From contig CBDDAJ010000006.1 in the NCBI GenBank assembly GCA_965224845.1, positions 18,135 through 82,134 of the forward strand: DNA of 64,000 nucleotides. Direction: 5' to 3'. The notes under the pieces were generated by a model that did no database searches, had not been told where the DNA came from, and was given only the letters and a program-made list of their open reading frames with translations. Shown here piece after piece: positions 36,773-46,049 of this stretch (the stretch's first letter is position 1; every line of letters begins with the position of its first letter). The position numbers and the translations under genes were made by a program. Source of the stretch: Wocania_A sp965224845 (GTDB lineage: Bacteria; Bacteroidota; Bacteroidia; Flavobacteriales; Flavobacteriaceae).

Positions 36773-36790
36773 AAAAAAAGCTCCTTTTTT
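36773..36790 (-). terminator. Weak hairpin with T-run after the hybrid two-component gene
   Basis: On the minus strand AAAAAAG and CTTTTTT flank a three-base loop (GAG), followed by an extra T. It lies about 20 bases after the stop of the regulator gene. The stem is almost all A-T, so the terminator is weak at best. Confidence 0.35.
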
Positions 36791-36810
36791 ATTGGTATTT
36801 TTTGGTTTCT

Positions 36811-39800
36811 TTATTTTTTTTGAAGACTTTCTAAAAAACGACTTGGAGTAATACCATAAAATTTCTTAAAAGAAGTACTAAAGTATTTTGGATTAGAAAA
36901 TCCTGAGCTATAAGCAATTTCTTTAATACTGTTCTCACCTTTAATGAGTAAATTTTTGGCGTGTTTTAATTTGGCATGTATAATAAAATCTTGTGGTGAT
37001 AAATCCACAAGGTTTTTAAGTTTCATATATAAAGAGGTTCTACTCATCCCAACACTTTTAGATAAGTCGTGTACAGAAAAAGCATTGTTTTCTATGTTCT
37101 TTAAAATGGTATTTTCTAGATTTTCTAAAAAAGTTTGATCGTGTTTATTTCTATATAAGGTGGCATTGTCTGTATCGCTTTCATGTATATAAATTTTACG
37201 CAGTTTTTGTTGCCATTTAAGAGTATTAACCATTTTTGCCAGTAAAAACTTAAGATTAACAGGTTTTTCCAGGTATTCAGAAATGCCACTTTCTATACTG
37301 TCTAGTTTTTGCTTAGAACTTTGTAGTACGGTTAGCATAAATACTGGGATATGATTTAAGTTAATATCGTCTTTTAATTTTCGAGCCATTTGCATACCGT
37401 CCATTTCTGGCATGATTAAATCGGTTAAAATAATGTCCGGAAATATTTGGTGTGCCATTTCTAAACCTTCAACCCCGTTTTTGGCCTCATATATTTGAAA
37501 GTATACGCCTAATGTATTAACCAAAATGTCTCTTAGTTCATCATTGTCTTCAACAATTAGAATTTTACTATTGCTAAATTCTTCTAGTTCTAAATGATTA
37601 TCAATTTCATTAATTTGCTGGTTAATAACCTCATTTTTAGAAGTTTTATTTTGTTGAAAATTAACTTTTTTATCTTTTAATAATACCGTAAATGTGGTGC
37701 CTTTATTTTCTTCACTAATAAAACTAATTGAGCCACCGGTTTTTTCAATAAGTTTTTTTACCATAATAAGACCTAAGCCTGTGCCTGGTCTCTGGCTATT
37801 AATTACATTTCTTGCTCTATAATAGCGTTTAAGTATATATTTTTGCTGGTCTTTTGGGATGCCTAAACCATTATCTTCTATATCTATTTTTAACTCGCCC
37901 TGGCTAGTCTTTTTTAAGTTGATGACAATTTTTCCATTTTCTAAAGAATATTTGATGGCATTAGAAATAAGGTTGAGAACTATTTTATCAAGTATTTCTA
38001 TGTCGTAATGAAACAGTGTATCACCCCAATAATTATTAATAACAATTTCAATATTTCGCTCTTCTGTTAGAGGCTCAAAATTATTTAGTATTTTATTAAA
38101 ATGATTTAGAAGATTAATCTCAGATATATGTTGAACAACATGACCTTGCGAGGTTACTTTATGAAAATTAAGCATTTGCTCGAATAGAGAATTAATGCGC
38201 TTTACTGTTGTTTTAATTCTTTTTTTAGATTCGCTGTTGGTTGGATTACCATCGGTAGCACTATCTAAGGTGGATAATAAAATGGTTAATGGTGTTTTTA
38301 TTTCGTGTGTAATATTATTAAAAAAGCCTATTTGTTCATCTGCATGTTTCTTTTTAGCGATAGCATTAGTAAAATATACTATTAAATAGATAATTAATAA
38401 AGCTAATATAAAGTAAAGAAAGAACGCTTTATTAGTTGCCCACCAAGGCGATAAAATGTTTATGCTTAAGCTTCGTTCTGCTCCAAAGTCGCCATATTTA
38501 TTAAGAGCTTTAACCCTAAGTGTATAATTTCCTGGGTTTAAATTGGTAAATGTAGCAAAGTTTGTAGAACTAGGAGTTGACCACTCATCTATAAAGCCGT
38601 CAAGCTTCCATGAGTACTTCACTTTAGATGGAGAGTTATGTAAAACTCCTGTATAACTTACTTCTATTGAGTTCTCATTGCTATTTAGAACAATACTTTT
38701 TGTTTTATCAATATGTTTTTTTAGAGGATTCTCTCCAGGAGAGATTATTTTATTAAAAAGTTTAAACCCATCAAAAACCACAACAGGTTTATCATCTTGT
38801 TCTTTAATATTATTAGGATTAAAAACGGTTATCCCTTCTGGCCCTCCAAAAGCTATTAAGTTATTATTTAATTTGGAAAAACTACCATAATTATATTCTG
38901 TACTTGCAAGCCCATCATTTTTATCAAACACATTAATAATGGTGTCTTGTTGTTTGATCATTATATGGGCTAATCCTTTTGTGGTACTGGCCCAAAAATT
39001 GGTGTCATCTTGAACTAAGATACCTTGAATGATATCTGAGGGCATGCCGGATTTAATGGATAATTTGCTAAGCTTATGCGTATTGATGTTATAAAAAACG
39101 ATACCTTCCCCGTTGGTTGCCAAAATTAAATGCCCTTCTCTGGTTTCGTGTAAGGCATTAATGGTAGAGTAGGCAAGTGTACTTATACTTGGTTTTAAAT
39201 CTTGAATTAAATTAAACTCTCTTTCTTCATCTTGTAATCTGTAAACTCCATTTTTTCCAGTAATTAATATCTCACCAGTTTGAGATTCTGTGATGAATTT
39301 AATAGGCTGGATAGGATAAGTACTCACGGTGTTATCTGGCCTGATAACTTTTAAATCTTTTTGAATGCCTCCAACCCAAATATTAGATTTGGAATCTTTA
39401 TAGATATAATAAATTTTACTTAACATATCCTTTTTGGGAAAAGTGGTATTGTAATGAATACTTTTTAACGTATTGATATTCATTTTGTAAAGGCCACTGG
39501 TATAAGTACCTATCCACATATTTTTTCCATCTTCTCTTAAAGCTAAAACAATGTCTTTGGTGTTTGTTTTGTTTTTAGTTAAGTTAGAAATATGTTTCCA
39601 TGTATTGGTTTTTGTATTCCATATGCTTATCCCTTGCTTAGTACCAAACCAAAGGTTTCCATTTTGATCCTCAGCTATAGACCTGGTGAAATTCGTAGCA
39701 ATACTATTTGGGTTATTTATTTGATGTTGAATTTTTTGAAAGGGTAATTTATTTGAGTTGAAATAATTGATACCACCTCCATAAGTTGCTATCCAGAGAA

Positions 39801-40734
39801 TATTTTCTTTTCCCATTTCAATGTCATATAACCCATTACTTGAAATAGACTTTAAATTATTGGAATCTTCTGTATAATGCTCTAATATAGAAAACGACAA
39901 GTCGGTATAAAAAAGGCCATTGCCATCAGTAGCAATGTATAGGTTGTTTTTGTTGTCCTTTATAATATCATTTATGGGGGTACTGAGTTTTTTTTCAAAC
40001 TTAATAGGCAGCACCTCACTAAAATTCATATCTGTTCTGTATATGTTTCCAGATTTAGTTCCTATAAGTGCATATTCTTCAAAAACCGAAATACAGCTAA
40101 TATTTTTATTACTTGTTGGAATATTAATTTCGACTAATTTGTCGGTAGAGATAGTATAAGAAAACACCCCTTTATTTGTACCAAAAATGAGTGAGCCATT
40201 ATGAGCTACTAGAGCTTGAACAGAATGGTTTGAAATAATTCTGGTTACTGTATTCGTAGCGGGTTCAGCAGAATTATATTTCCATACCCCATTAAATGCT
40301 CCAATCCAGATATTTCCATCATTATCTTCAGTAATAGCATCTATAAGCGAGGGGTTTATTTTATTATTGCTTCCAATCAAATCAAAAGTATCTTCATCAC
40401 TATTATATAAACAAAGTCCTTTTTCCATGCCCACCCAAACACGTTGCTTAGCGTCTATAAAAATTGTAATGGCTCTATTGCTAACAGATTCTGGTAGCCC
40501 CTTATAGGTATTGTAAATTTTGTAGGTTTTAGAGTTGTGTTTTAAAACGCCTTCTTCCGAGGCAATCCAGATATTACCAATACGATCTTGTTTTATAGCA
40601 TATGTAATGCTTTGAGTAGCAATATTCCCACCTACTAACTCTTCAAATTCTACTTTGCTTTGGGCTAAACATACCGAAGGTGTCAATAAGAGAAATAATA
40701 AATAAAATTTAGTTTTTAGTTTTAAATTTTTCAT
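36811..40734 (-). CDS. Hybrid two-component system sensor kinase/response regulator (AraC-type output)
   Basis: The start is placed at ATG 40734 (1307 residues); a TTG three codons earlier is less likely. The order of domains is signal peptide, about 14 two-component propeller repeats (IGNIWIASEEGVLKHN type, residues 25-690), a Y_Y_Y domain, a membrane helix near 790, HisKA (FNNITHEIKTPLTIL), HATPase (NLISNAIKYS, IEDNGLGIP, PGTGLGL), a receiver (ILIVEDND, phospho-acceptor in TDLIMPEMDG, lysine in EKPV) and two AraC helix-turn-helix motifs (SVGMSRTSLYMKLKN, IAYSSGFSNPKYFSTSFKK). It senses an oligosaccharide in the periplasm and activates the PUL. It is encoded upstream of susC on the same strand. 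Confidence 0.95.
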   Translation of the reverse strand: MKNLKLKTKFYLLFLLLTPSVCLAQSKVEFEELVGGNIATQSITYAIKQDRIGNIWIASEEGVLKHNSKTYKIYNTYKGLPESVSNRAITIFIDAKQRVWVGMEKGLCLYNSDEDTFDLIGSNNKINPSLIDAITEDNDGNIWIGAFNGVWKYNSAEPATNTVTRIISNHSVQALVAHNGSLIFGTNKGVFSYTISTDKLVEINIPTSNKNISCISVFEEYALIGTKSGNIYRTDMNFSEVLPIKFEKKLSTPINDIIKDNKNNLYIATDGNGLFYTDLSFSILEHYTEDSNNLKSISSNGLYDIEMGKENILWIATYGGGINYFNSNKLPFQKIQHQINNPNSIATNFTRSIAEDQNGNLWFGTKQGISIWNTKTNTWKHISNLTKNKTNTKDIVLALREDGKNMWIGTYTSGLYKMNINTLKSIHYNTTFPKKDMLSKIYYIYKDSKSNIWVGGIQKDLKVIRPDNTVSTYPIQPIKFITESQTGEILITGKNGVYRLQDEEREFNLIQDLKPSISTLAYSTINALHETREGHLILATNGEGIVFYNINTHKLSKLSIKSGMPSDIIQGILVQDDTNFWASTTKGLAHIMIKQQDTIINVFDKNDGLASTEYNYGSFSKLNNNLIAFGGPEGITVFNPNNIKEQDDKPVVVFDGFKLFNKIISPGENPLKKHIDKTKSIVLNSNENSIEVSYTGVLHNSPSKVKYSWKLDGFIDEWSTPSSTNFATFTNLNPGNYTLRVKALNKYGDFGAERSLSINILSPWWATNKAFFLYFILALLIIYLIVYFTNAIAKKKHADEQIGFFNNITHEIKTPLTILLSTLDSATDGNPTNSESKKRIKTTVKRINSLFEQMLNFHKVTSQGHVVQHISEINLLNHFNKILNNFEPLTEERNIEIVINNYWGDTLFHYDIEILDKIVLNLISNAIKYSLENGKIVINLKKTSQGELKIDIEDNGLGIPKDQQKYILKRYYRARNVINSQRPGTGLGLIMVKKLIEKTGGSISFISEENKGTTFTVLLKDKKVNFQQNKTSKNEVINQQINEIDNHLELEEFSNSKILIVEDNDELRDILVNTLGVYFQIYEAKNGVEGLEMAHQIFPDIILTDLIMPEMDGMQMARKLKDDINLNHIPVFMLTVLQSSKQKLDSIESGISEYLEKPVNLKFLLAKMVNTLKWQQKLRKIYIHESDTDNATLYRNKHDQTFLENLENTILKNIENNAFSVHDLSKSVGMSRTSLYMKLKNLVDLSPQDFIIHAKLKHAKNLLIKGENSIKEIAYSSGFSNPKYFSTSFKKFYGITPSRFLESLQKK

Positions 40735-40871
40735 GGAACACAACTACTTTTATAAAAGTACTTAATAAAATTAGTGTAATTTATTTTAACAATTTGAAGA
40801 TTGATAGTTTTTGAACCTATTTTGATGTTTAATATACCAAATTATATAGAATATTGCCGTCTTTTATAATC
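40735..40871. promoter_or_regulatory. Divergent promoter region between the regulator gene and the 40872 sulfatase gene
   Basis: This 137-bp AT-rich gap must hold the promoters for two oppositely transcribed units. No perfect palindrome was found in it. A run TTTTGATGTTTAATATACC at about 40820 has the look of a Bacteroidota promoter for the plus-strand genes, but this is a guess. Confidence 0.4.
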
Positions 40872-42332
40872 ATGAAATTGTTTTTAAAATATGTTCTGTT
40901 CTTTTGTTTTTACTTGACTTTATCCTGTAATAATAAGAAGGAGTTATGGCCTACAAAACCAAATGTTCTATTACTGTATATGGACGATTTACGACCACAA
41001 TTAGAAAACTATGGTTTTACAAAAATACAATCACCGCATATTGATGCGCTTTCAAAAACGGGAGTTCAGTTTAATAATGTCTATTGTAATGTGCCAGTTT
41101 GTGGTGCCTCCAGAGCTAGTATGCTAACAGGTATGCTGCCTACTAAAAATAGATTTCTTAATTATAATACGTTTGTAGAAAAAGAAACTCCACATGCGGT
41201 TACTTTACCACAATTATTTAAAAGTAATGGTTATACTACCATTTCTAATGGGAAAATTTATCATCATTTAGATGACCATGAGGGAGATTGGGATGAAATT
41301 TACAGACCTTATGCTTTTGATGAAAATAAAAAGGGATTAACACCAACCGATTATTGGCAGTCTTTATGGAAAGATTATCAACAACCCAAAAACATCAACA
41401 TTTACAAAGAAACAGGTACTGGACCAGCTTACGAAAAAGCTAAAGTAAGTGATACTGCTTATATAGATGGTTTAATGACTCAAAAAGTTATTAGCGATTT
41501 AAAAAGATTAAAACACTCTAATCAGCCATTTTTTTTAGCCGCTGGTTTTATTTCAAATCATTTACCATTCAATGCTCCAAAAAAATACTGGGATTTATAT
41601 TCTGAAGATTCTATTGAATTACCGAATAACAATTATGTGGCTAAAGATATTCCTAAATTAGCCATAGGGACATCGCCAGAATTAAGGCAGTATGCATATA
41701 TTCCTGAGGAGGGACCAGTAACAGATAGTGTAGCAAAAACATTAATACATGGCTATTATGCTACTGTAAGTTATGTTGATGCGCTTATTGGTAAAATAAT
41801 GAGTACATTAAAAAAACTAGAATTGAATAAAAATACAATAGTAGTTTTGGTCTCAGATCATGGTTATTTATTGCAGGAACATGCAGAATGGGCAAAGTTT
41901 ACCAACCATAGCATAGCAGCACAAGTACCGTTAATAATTAGTGTGCCTAATACTAAAAACAAAAATAGAACGACTGACGCTTTAACTGAATTGGTAGATA
42001 TATATCCAACATTAGCCGAGCTTTGCAATTTGGCTGTTCCAAAACATCAATTAGATGGTAAGAGTTTGGTACCCATTCTTGATAACCCAGCTTTAAAAGG
42101 GAAAGACCATATTTTAATTAAAAAAGGAAATGGTTTTACTATAAAAACACCGAGATATAGTTATACTGAATATATTAACCCTAAGGATGGTAAAACGATA
42201 GCTAACATGCTTTACGACCATAAAACTGATGGTGATGAAAATTTTAATGTTGCAAATCTACCAAAATATAAAAAGGTAGTTTTTAAATTAAGTAACATCT
42301 TACGTACAAGATACGGCTCTAATATAGAGTAG
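40872..42332 (+). CDS. S1-family sulfatase, S1_7-like, lipoprotein, with CGASR motif
   Basis: The ATG at 40872 gives 486 residues and a good lipobox (LTLSC, Cys19); a TTG six codons earlier adds nothing. The core starts PNVLLLYMDDLRPQLENYG. The formylglycine motif is CGASR (Cys77), with Ala in place of the usual Pro. GFISNHLPFNAPKKYWDLY and LVSDHGYLLQEHAEWAKF place it near the iduronate-2-sulfatase-like sulfatase of 26190-27761. In the usual second metal-site block the DH pair is kept. It is transcribed away from the PUL but beside its regulator, so it may be part of the same regulon. Maturation depends on whether the cell's sulfatase-modifying enzyme accepts the Ala variant. Confidence 0.9.
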   Translation: MKLFLKYVLFFCFYLTLSCNNKKELWPTKPNVLLLYMDDLRPQLENYGFTKIQSPHIDALSKTGVQFNNVYCNVPVCGASRASMLTGMLPTKNRFLNYNTFVEKETPHAVTLPQLFKSNGYTTISNGKIYHHLDDHEGDWDEIYRPYAFDENKKGLTPTDYWQSLWKDYQQPKNINIYKETGTGPAYEKAKVSDTAYIDGLMTQKVISDLKRLKHSNQPFFLAAGFISNHLPFNAPKKYWDLYSEDSIELPNNNYVAKDIPKLAIGTSPELRQYAYIPEEGPVTDSVAKTLIHGYYATVSYVDALIGKIMSTLKKLELNKNTIVVLVSDHGYLLQEHAEWAKFTNHSIAAQVPLIISVPNTKNKNRTTDALTELVDIYPTLAELCNLAVPKHQLDGKSLVPILDNPALKGKDHILIKKGNGFTIKTPRYSYTEYINPKDGKTIANMLYDHKTDGDENFNVANLPKYKKVVFKLSNILRTRYGSNIE

Positions 42333-42367
42333 TGGAAGTTAAAATTGATAAATAAAAACAGATTATA

Positions 42368-43363
42368 ATGGCTTATAAAATCCAATATACTTTTTTCCTA
42401 AGCTTGGCATTATTTAGTATGTCATGTGGTTCTAAATCGAAAGAGCAGGCTATAAAACCTGTAGCTGTAAAACAAGTATATGAAGCAAAGCTGATGCATG
42501 CTATAGCTAATGATAAATTAAAAGTTATTATAAAAACCAAAGGCGCTGAACTCGCTAGTATTAAAAAAGATAATTTAGAGTATTTGTGGCAGGCCGATCC
42601 CGAAATTTGGCCTAGACATGCTCCTATTTTGTTTCCTATAGTTGGCAATTTAAAAGATAAGGAATATATCTATAAAGGTGAAACTTATAAAATGAAACAA
42701 CATGGTTTTGCAAGAGATAACGACTTTGTGGTAATAGATAAATCTAAAACCAGTATAGTTTTTGAACAACGGGCCACTAAAAAGTCAAAAGTAATGTACC
42801 CGTTTGATTTTGTATTGCAGGTGAAATATTCTCTAAAGGGATCATTGTTAAAAACAGAATATGTAGTTAAAAACCCATCAGATGAAGAAGATTTATATTT
42901 TTCAATAGGGGGGCATCCTGCATTTAACTGCCCTTTTGAGTCCAGTCAAAAACGAAATGAATACGAGCTGGTTTTTGATAAAAAGCGATCTCCAAGATCA
43001 GTTATTAAAGAGAATAAGTTGATTGTAGATCGTTCTTATCCGGTATTTAAAGAAGCAGGCACTTTGGCGTTACCTGATACTATTTTTGATAAAGACGCAT
43101 TAATTTTTAATCCTAATCCTTTTTCTGAAGTGACATTTGTTCATAAACCAACTCAAAAAGCATATTTGAGTGTTAGGTTTGAGAACTACCCATATTTGGG
43201 CATTTGGTCTAGAAACAGTACCTCTTCATTTGTTTGTATTGAGCCTTGGCATGGAATTTCTGCATATAAAAAGCAAGGGAAGGACTTTACAGAAAAAACA
43301 GGAATAAAAAAGCTAGTTCCAAATGAAGCTTTTAGTTGTTCTTTCACTGTTAATGTTCATTAA
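42368..43363 (+). CDS. Aldose 1-epimerase (mutarotase) family lipoprotein, LacX-like
   Basis: The 331-residue product has a lipobox (SMSC, Cys20). It then shows a galactose-mutarotase-like beta-sandwich. TKGAELASIKKDNLEYLWQ, RHAPILFPIVG, KQHGFARDNDF and FSIGGHPAFNCPF are the blocks of LacX-type aldose epimerases, with catalytic His residues in the last two. It should speed the alpha/beta interconversion of sugars released outside the inner membrane. It follows the sulfatase by 35 bp and probably belongs to the same transcript. A secreted mutarotase suits a PUL that produces free reducing sugars in the periplasm. Confidence 0.88.
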   Translation: MAYKIQYTFFLSLALFSMSCGSKSKEQAIKPVAVKQVYEAKLMHAIANDKLKVIIKTKGAELASIKKDNLEYLWQADPEIWPRHAPILFPIVGNLKDKEYIYKGETYKMKQHGFARDNDFVVIDKSKTSIVFEQRATKKSKVMYPFDFVLQVKYSLKGSLLKTEYVVKNPSDEEDLYFSIGGHPAFNCPFESSQKRNEYELVFDKKRSPRSVIKENKLIVDRSYPVFKEAGTLALPDTIFDKDALIFNPNPFSEVTFVHKPTQKAYLSVRFENYPYLGIWSRNSTSSFVCIEPWHGISAYKKQGKDFTEKTGIKKLVPNEAFSCSFTVNVH

Positions 43364-43453
43364 TACGTTTGTTTTTATTTTTTTGAATACAAACTTGAGC
43401 TTTAAACCATATTTGCAAATACGAGTCTAAGTAATGTTATATAAATAATTAAT

Positions 43454-44836
43454 ATGAATAAAAGTACATTATGGTCGCTTCGATTGGGTTTTTCAAATAA
43501 AGAATCTTCAGAAATTGAAAAATTGGGTTTAGATGGGTTTTTAAAAAAATCTTTTAATTCTGAAATAGATAAAGTAATGCCATCTTTTTTAGAAGATGAT
43601 CCTAAAACTGTAAAAGCAATTAAAAGCTATAGAAAGCAAATAGGACAAGCTTCATCACCTGAAAAAAAGAAAATGTTGAGAAGGAAAGTTCTAAATACTA
43701 TTGAGCTTAAATCTTGGTGGATTGATAAAATTAAAAGAGAAAAATTACCCCTTCGAGAAAAAATGGTTTGTTTTTGGCATAATCACTTTGTATCTACGGG
43801 TCAGAAAGTGAAAGTGAATTATTGGTTGTATCAACATCACATGATATTACAAGAACATGCTTTTGGAAACTTTAAAACACTAACCAAGTGTATCATAAAG
43901 AGTAATGCTATGGTTAGGTATCTTGATAATATTGATAACAGGAAAGGAAAGGTGAATGAAAACCTAAGTAGAGAGTTACTTGAACTATTTACATTAGGTA
44001 TTGGTAATTATACTGAAGCTGATATAAAAAATGGAGCTATTGCATTAGCAGGCTTAAGCTTTGGCGATACTAAAGCTAAATATCGAAAACCTATAGAGAT
44101 CAATAAAAAAATAACATATTTAGGGAATACGGGTTACTTTAAAGTAGATGATTTAATTGATATAATTTTTGAGCAAAAGAACATGCCTTATCTTATTACA
44201 AGAAAAATGCTTCAATGGTTTATTTACGATAATCCTGCTGAAGAATTAGTAACATATTATGGGGATTACTTTAGAAAAGTAAATTTTGAAGTTAAGCCAC
44301 TACTGTATAAAATATTTTCTGAGGAGTACAAAAAAGAAAATGCAGGGAGTAAAATTAAAGACCCGTTAGTGTTTATAATGCAATTATTATACGAACTTGA
44401 TTTACAACATGCCAAATCAAAGCATATCCTATTTTTCTTAAAACAACAAGGGATGGATCTTTTTGATCAACCTAATGTTAAAGGATGGGATGGGGGAACC
44501 TCGTGGTTAACATCACAAACCTATTTACAACGGAATAAAGTTGCAGATTTACTTTGTTATAGGGGAGCAATGGATTTTAAAAAGAGGAGTAATAAAATGA
44601 ATAGAAAAGATGCTTTTAAGCAATCTAAAGTAAGATTAAAAGAATCGTCTATGAGTAATAAAAAAATAATTGAAGAACTTTCTAATCGTTTATTATTTAG
44701 TGTAAGCACATCTAAACAAGATGATATGGAATCTATACTTAAATACGATTTTGATCCAAAAAGCGACAATGCCCAAAACGCTATTTTACGGCTATTTAGC
44801 TATATCGTTAAAACACCGGAGTTTCAAATAATTTAA
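43454..44836 (+). CDS. DUF1800 family protein
   Basis: The 460-residue protein has the DUF1800 pattern: WWIDKIKREKLPLREKMVCFWHNHFVS near residue 88, YLDNIDNRKGKVNENLSRELLELFTLGIGNYTE near 156, ALAGLSF, and PNVKGWDGGTSWL near 344. No signal peptide is evident. DUF1800 proteins are typically encoded beside a DUF1501 protein, as here (10 bp gap), and the pair is common in marine Bacteroidota and Planctomycetes. The biochemical role is not established. It lies downstream of the mutarotase gene and may be part of the same carbohydrate-related cluster. Confidence 0.9.
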   Translation: MNKSTLWSLRLGFSNKESSEIEKLGLDGFLKKSFNSEIDKVMPSFLEDDPKTVKAIKSYRKQIGQASSPEKKKMLRRKVLNTIELKSWWIDKIKREKLPLREKMVCFWHNHFVSTGQKVKVNYWLYQHHMILQEHAFGNFKTLTKCIIKSNAMVRYLDNIDNRKGKVNENLSRELLELFTLGIGNYTEADIKNGAIALAGLSFGDTKAKYRKPIEINKKITYLGNTGYFKVDDLIDIIFEQKNMPYLITRKMLQWFIYDNPAEELVTYYGDYFRKVNFEVKPLLYKIFSEEYKKENAGSKIKDPLVFIMQLLYELDLQHAKSKHILFFLKQQGMDLFDQPNVKGWDGGTSWLTSQTYLQRNKVADLLCYRGAMDFKKRSNKMNRKDAFKQSKVRLKESSMSNKKIIEELSNRLLFSVSTSKQDDMESILKYDFDPKSDNAQNAILRLFSYIVKTPEFQII

Positions 44837-44846
44837 TATCAGTATT

Positions 44847-46016
44847 ATGAATAGAAGAAATTTTTTATCGGTAGCAGGAACTTTTACCGGAGGTACTTTG
44901 CTAATGCCTAACTTTTTGCATGCTTATGGATTACAAAGCAGTATGACTGAGGATGGGCAATGTGTAATATTTGTTCAGCTTAATGGAGGTAACGATGGGC
45001 TTAATACATTTATACCTTACGAACATCCATTATATTATGAGTTAAGGCCAAAAATAGCATTATCGAAGGACGTCATACTTTCTAAAAATAATGGTATGGG
45101 GTTTCACCCAGCTTTAAAGGGTTTAGCAGATATTCAGCAAAAAGGCGATTTAACCATTCTACAAAATGTGGGATACCCTAACCCTAATAGATCCCATTTT
45201 AGAAGCCAGGAAATTTGGCAAACGGCTTCTGCTTCCAATCAATATTTAAATGATGGCTGGTTAGGGCGTTATTTAGATTTGCAATGTAAGGCACATCAAC
45301 CTACAGCCGGGATTAATTTTGATACTATTGATAATTTAGCTTTGAGAGGTGTTATACCAAATTCCATTACAATTAAGAACCCGTATCAGTTTAAAACGCA
45401 CAGAAAAACGAATGAAGAAGAAAAGTTGACGAAAAACCCACAACTGGATTTTGTGATGAAGGTAGCCAATTCGGTATCTGAAGGTTCAGAACTCATACAA
45501 AAGGCATTAACCCGATCTAAAGAAAATACAAGTTATCCAAAAACCAAGTTGGCAACAAAACTAAAATGGATTGCAAAACTGATTAAAGGAAATTTGAATT
45601 CTAAAGTGTATTATACCACGCATGGTGGTTTTGATACACATGACAACCAGTTAGCTATCCATAACAGAAAACTTTCTGAGCTGGATGGTGCTTTATCTAG
45701 TTTTTATAAAGACTTAAAGCGCTCTAGCGTATTTGAAAAAGTTACTATAGTTGTTTTTTCTGAGTTTGGCAGACGTGTTAAAGACAATGGTAATGGTACC
45801 GATCATGGTAAAGCAGCACCTATGTTTATTATAGGAAATAACCAAGGGAATGGAAAAATTATAGGCAAAAACCCAAACCTTTCTGCTTTAGATGATGGCG
45901 ATTTAATATATGATATTGATTTTAGAAGTGTTTATGCAAGCCTTTTAAAAAACAAACTTCATTTTGATCCTACAAAAATTGGAATTACTAACAAACCATT
46001 AGATGATTTGTTTTAG
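44847..46016 (+). CDS. DUF1501 family protein with Tat-like signal
   Basis: The 389-residue product begins MNRRNFLSVAGTFTGGTLL, which looks like a twin-arginine leader. The rest shows the DUF1501 pattern. It includes VQLNGGNDGLNTFIPY, GFHPALKGLADIQQKGDLTILQNVGYPNPNRSHF (given here as adjacent blocks), THGGFDTHDNQ and FSEFGRRVKDNG followed by GTDHGKAAPMF. DUF1501 proteins have the alkaline phosphatase/sulfatase fold and may be metal-dependent hydrolases. It follows the DUF1800 gene by 10 bp and forms the usual pair. Its substrate is unknown. Confidence 0.9.
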   Translation: MNRRNFLSVAGTFTGGTLLMPNFLHAYGLQSSMTEDGQCVIFVQLNGGNDGLNTFIPYEHPLYYELRPKIALSKDVILSKNNGMGFHPALKGLADIQQKGDLTILQNVGYPNPNRSHFRSQEIWQTASASNQYLNDGWLGRYLDLQCKAHQPTAGINFDTIDNLALRGVIPNSITIKNPYQFKTHRKTNEEEKLTKNPQLDFVMKVANSVSEGSELIQKALTRSKENTSYPKTKLATKLKWIAKLIKGNLNSKVYYTTHGGFDTHDNQLAIHNRKLSELDGALSSFYKDLKRSSVFEKVTIVVFSEFGRRVKDNGNGTDHGKAAPMFIIGNNQGNGKIIGKNPNLSALDDGDLIYDIDFRSVYASLLKNKLHFDPTKIGITNKPLDDLF

Positions 46017-46049
46017 TGTTAATCAAGTTCGCTTTTAGTAAAAATAACA

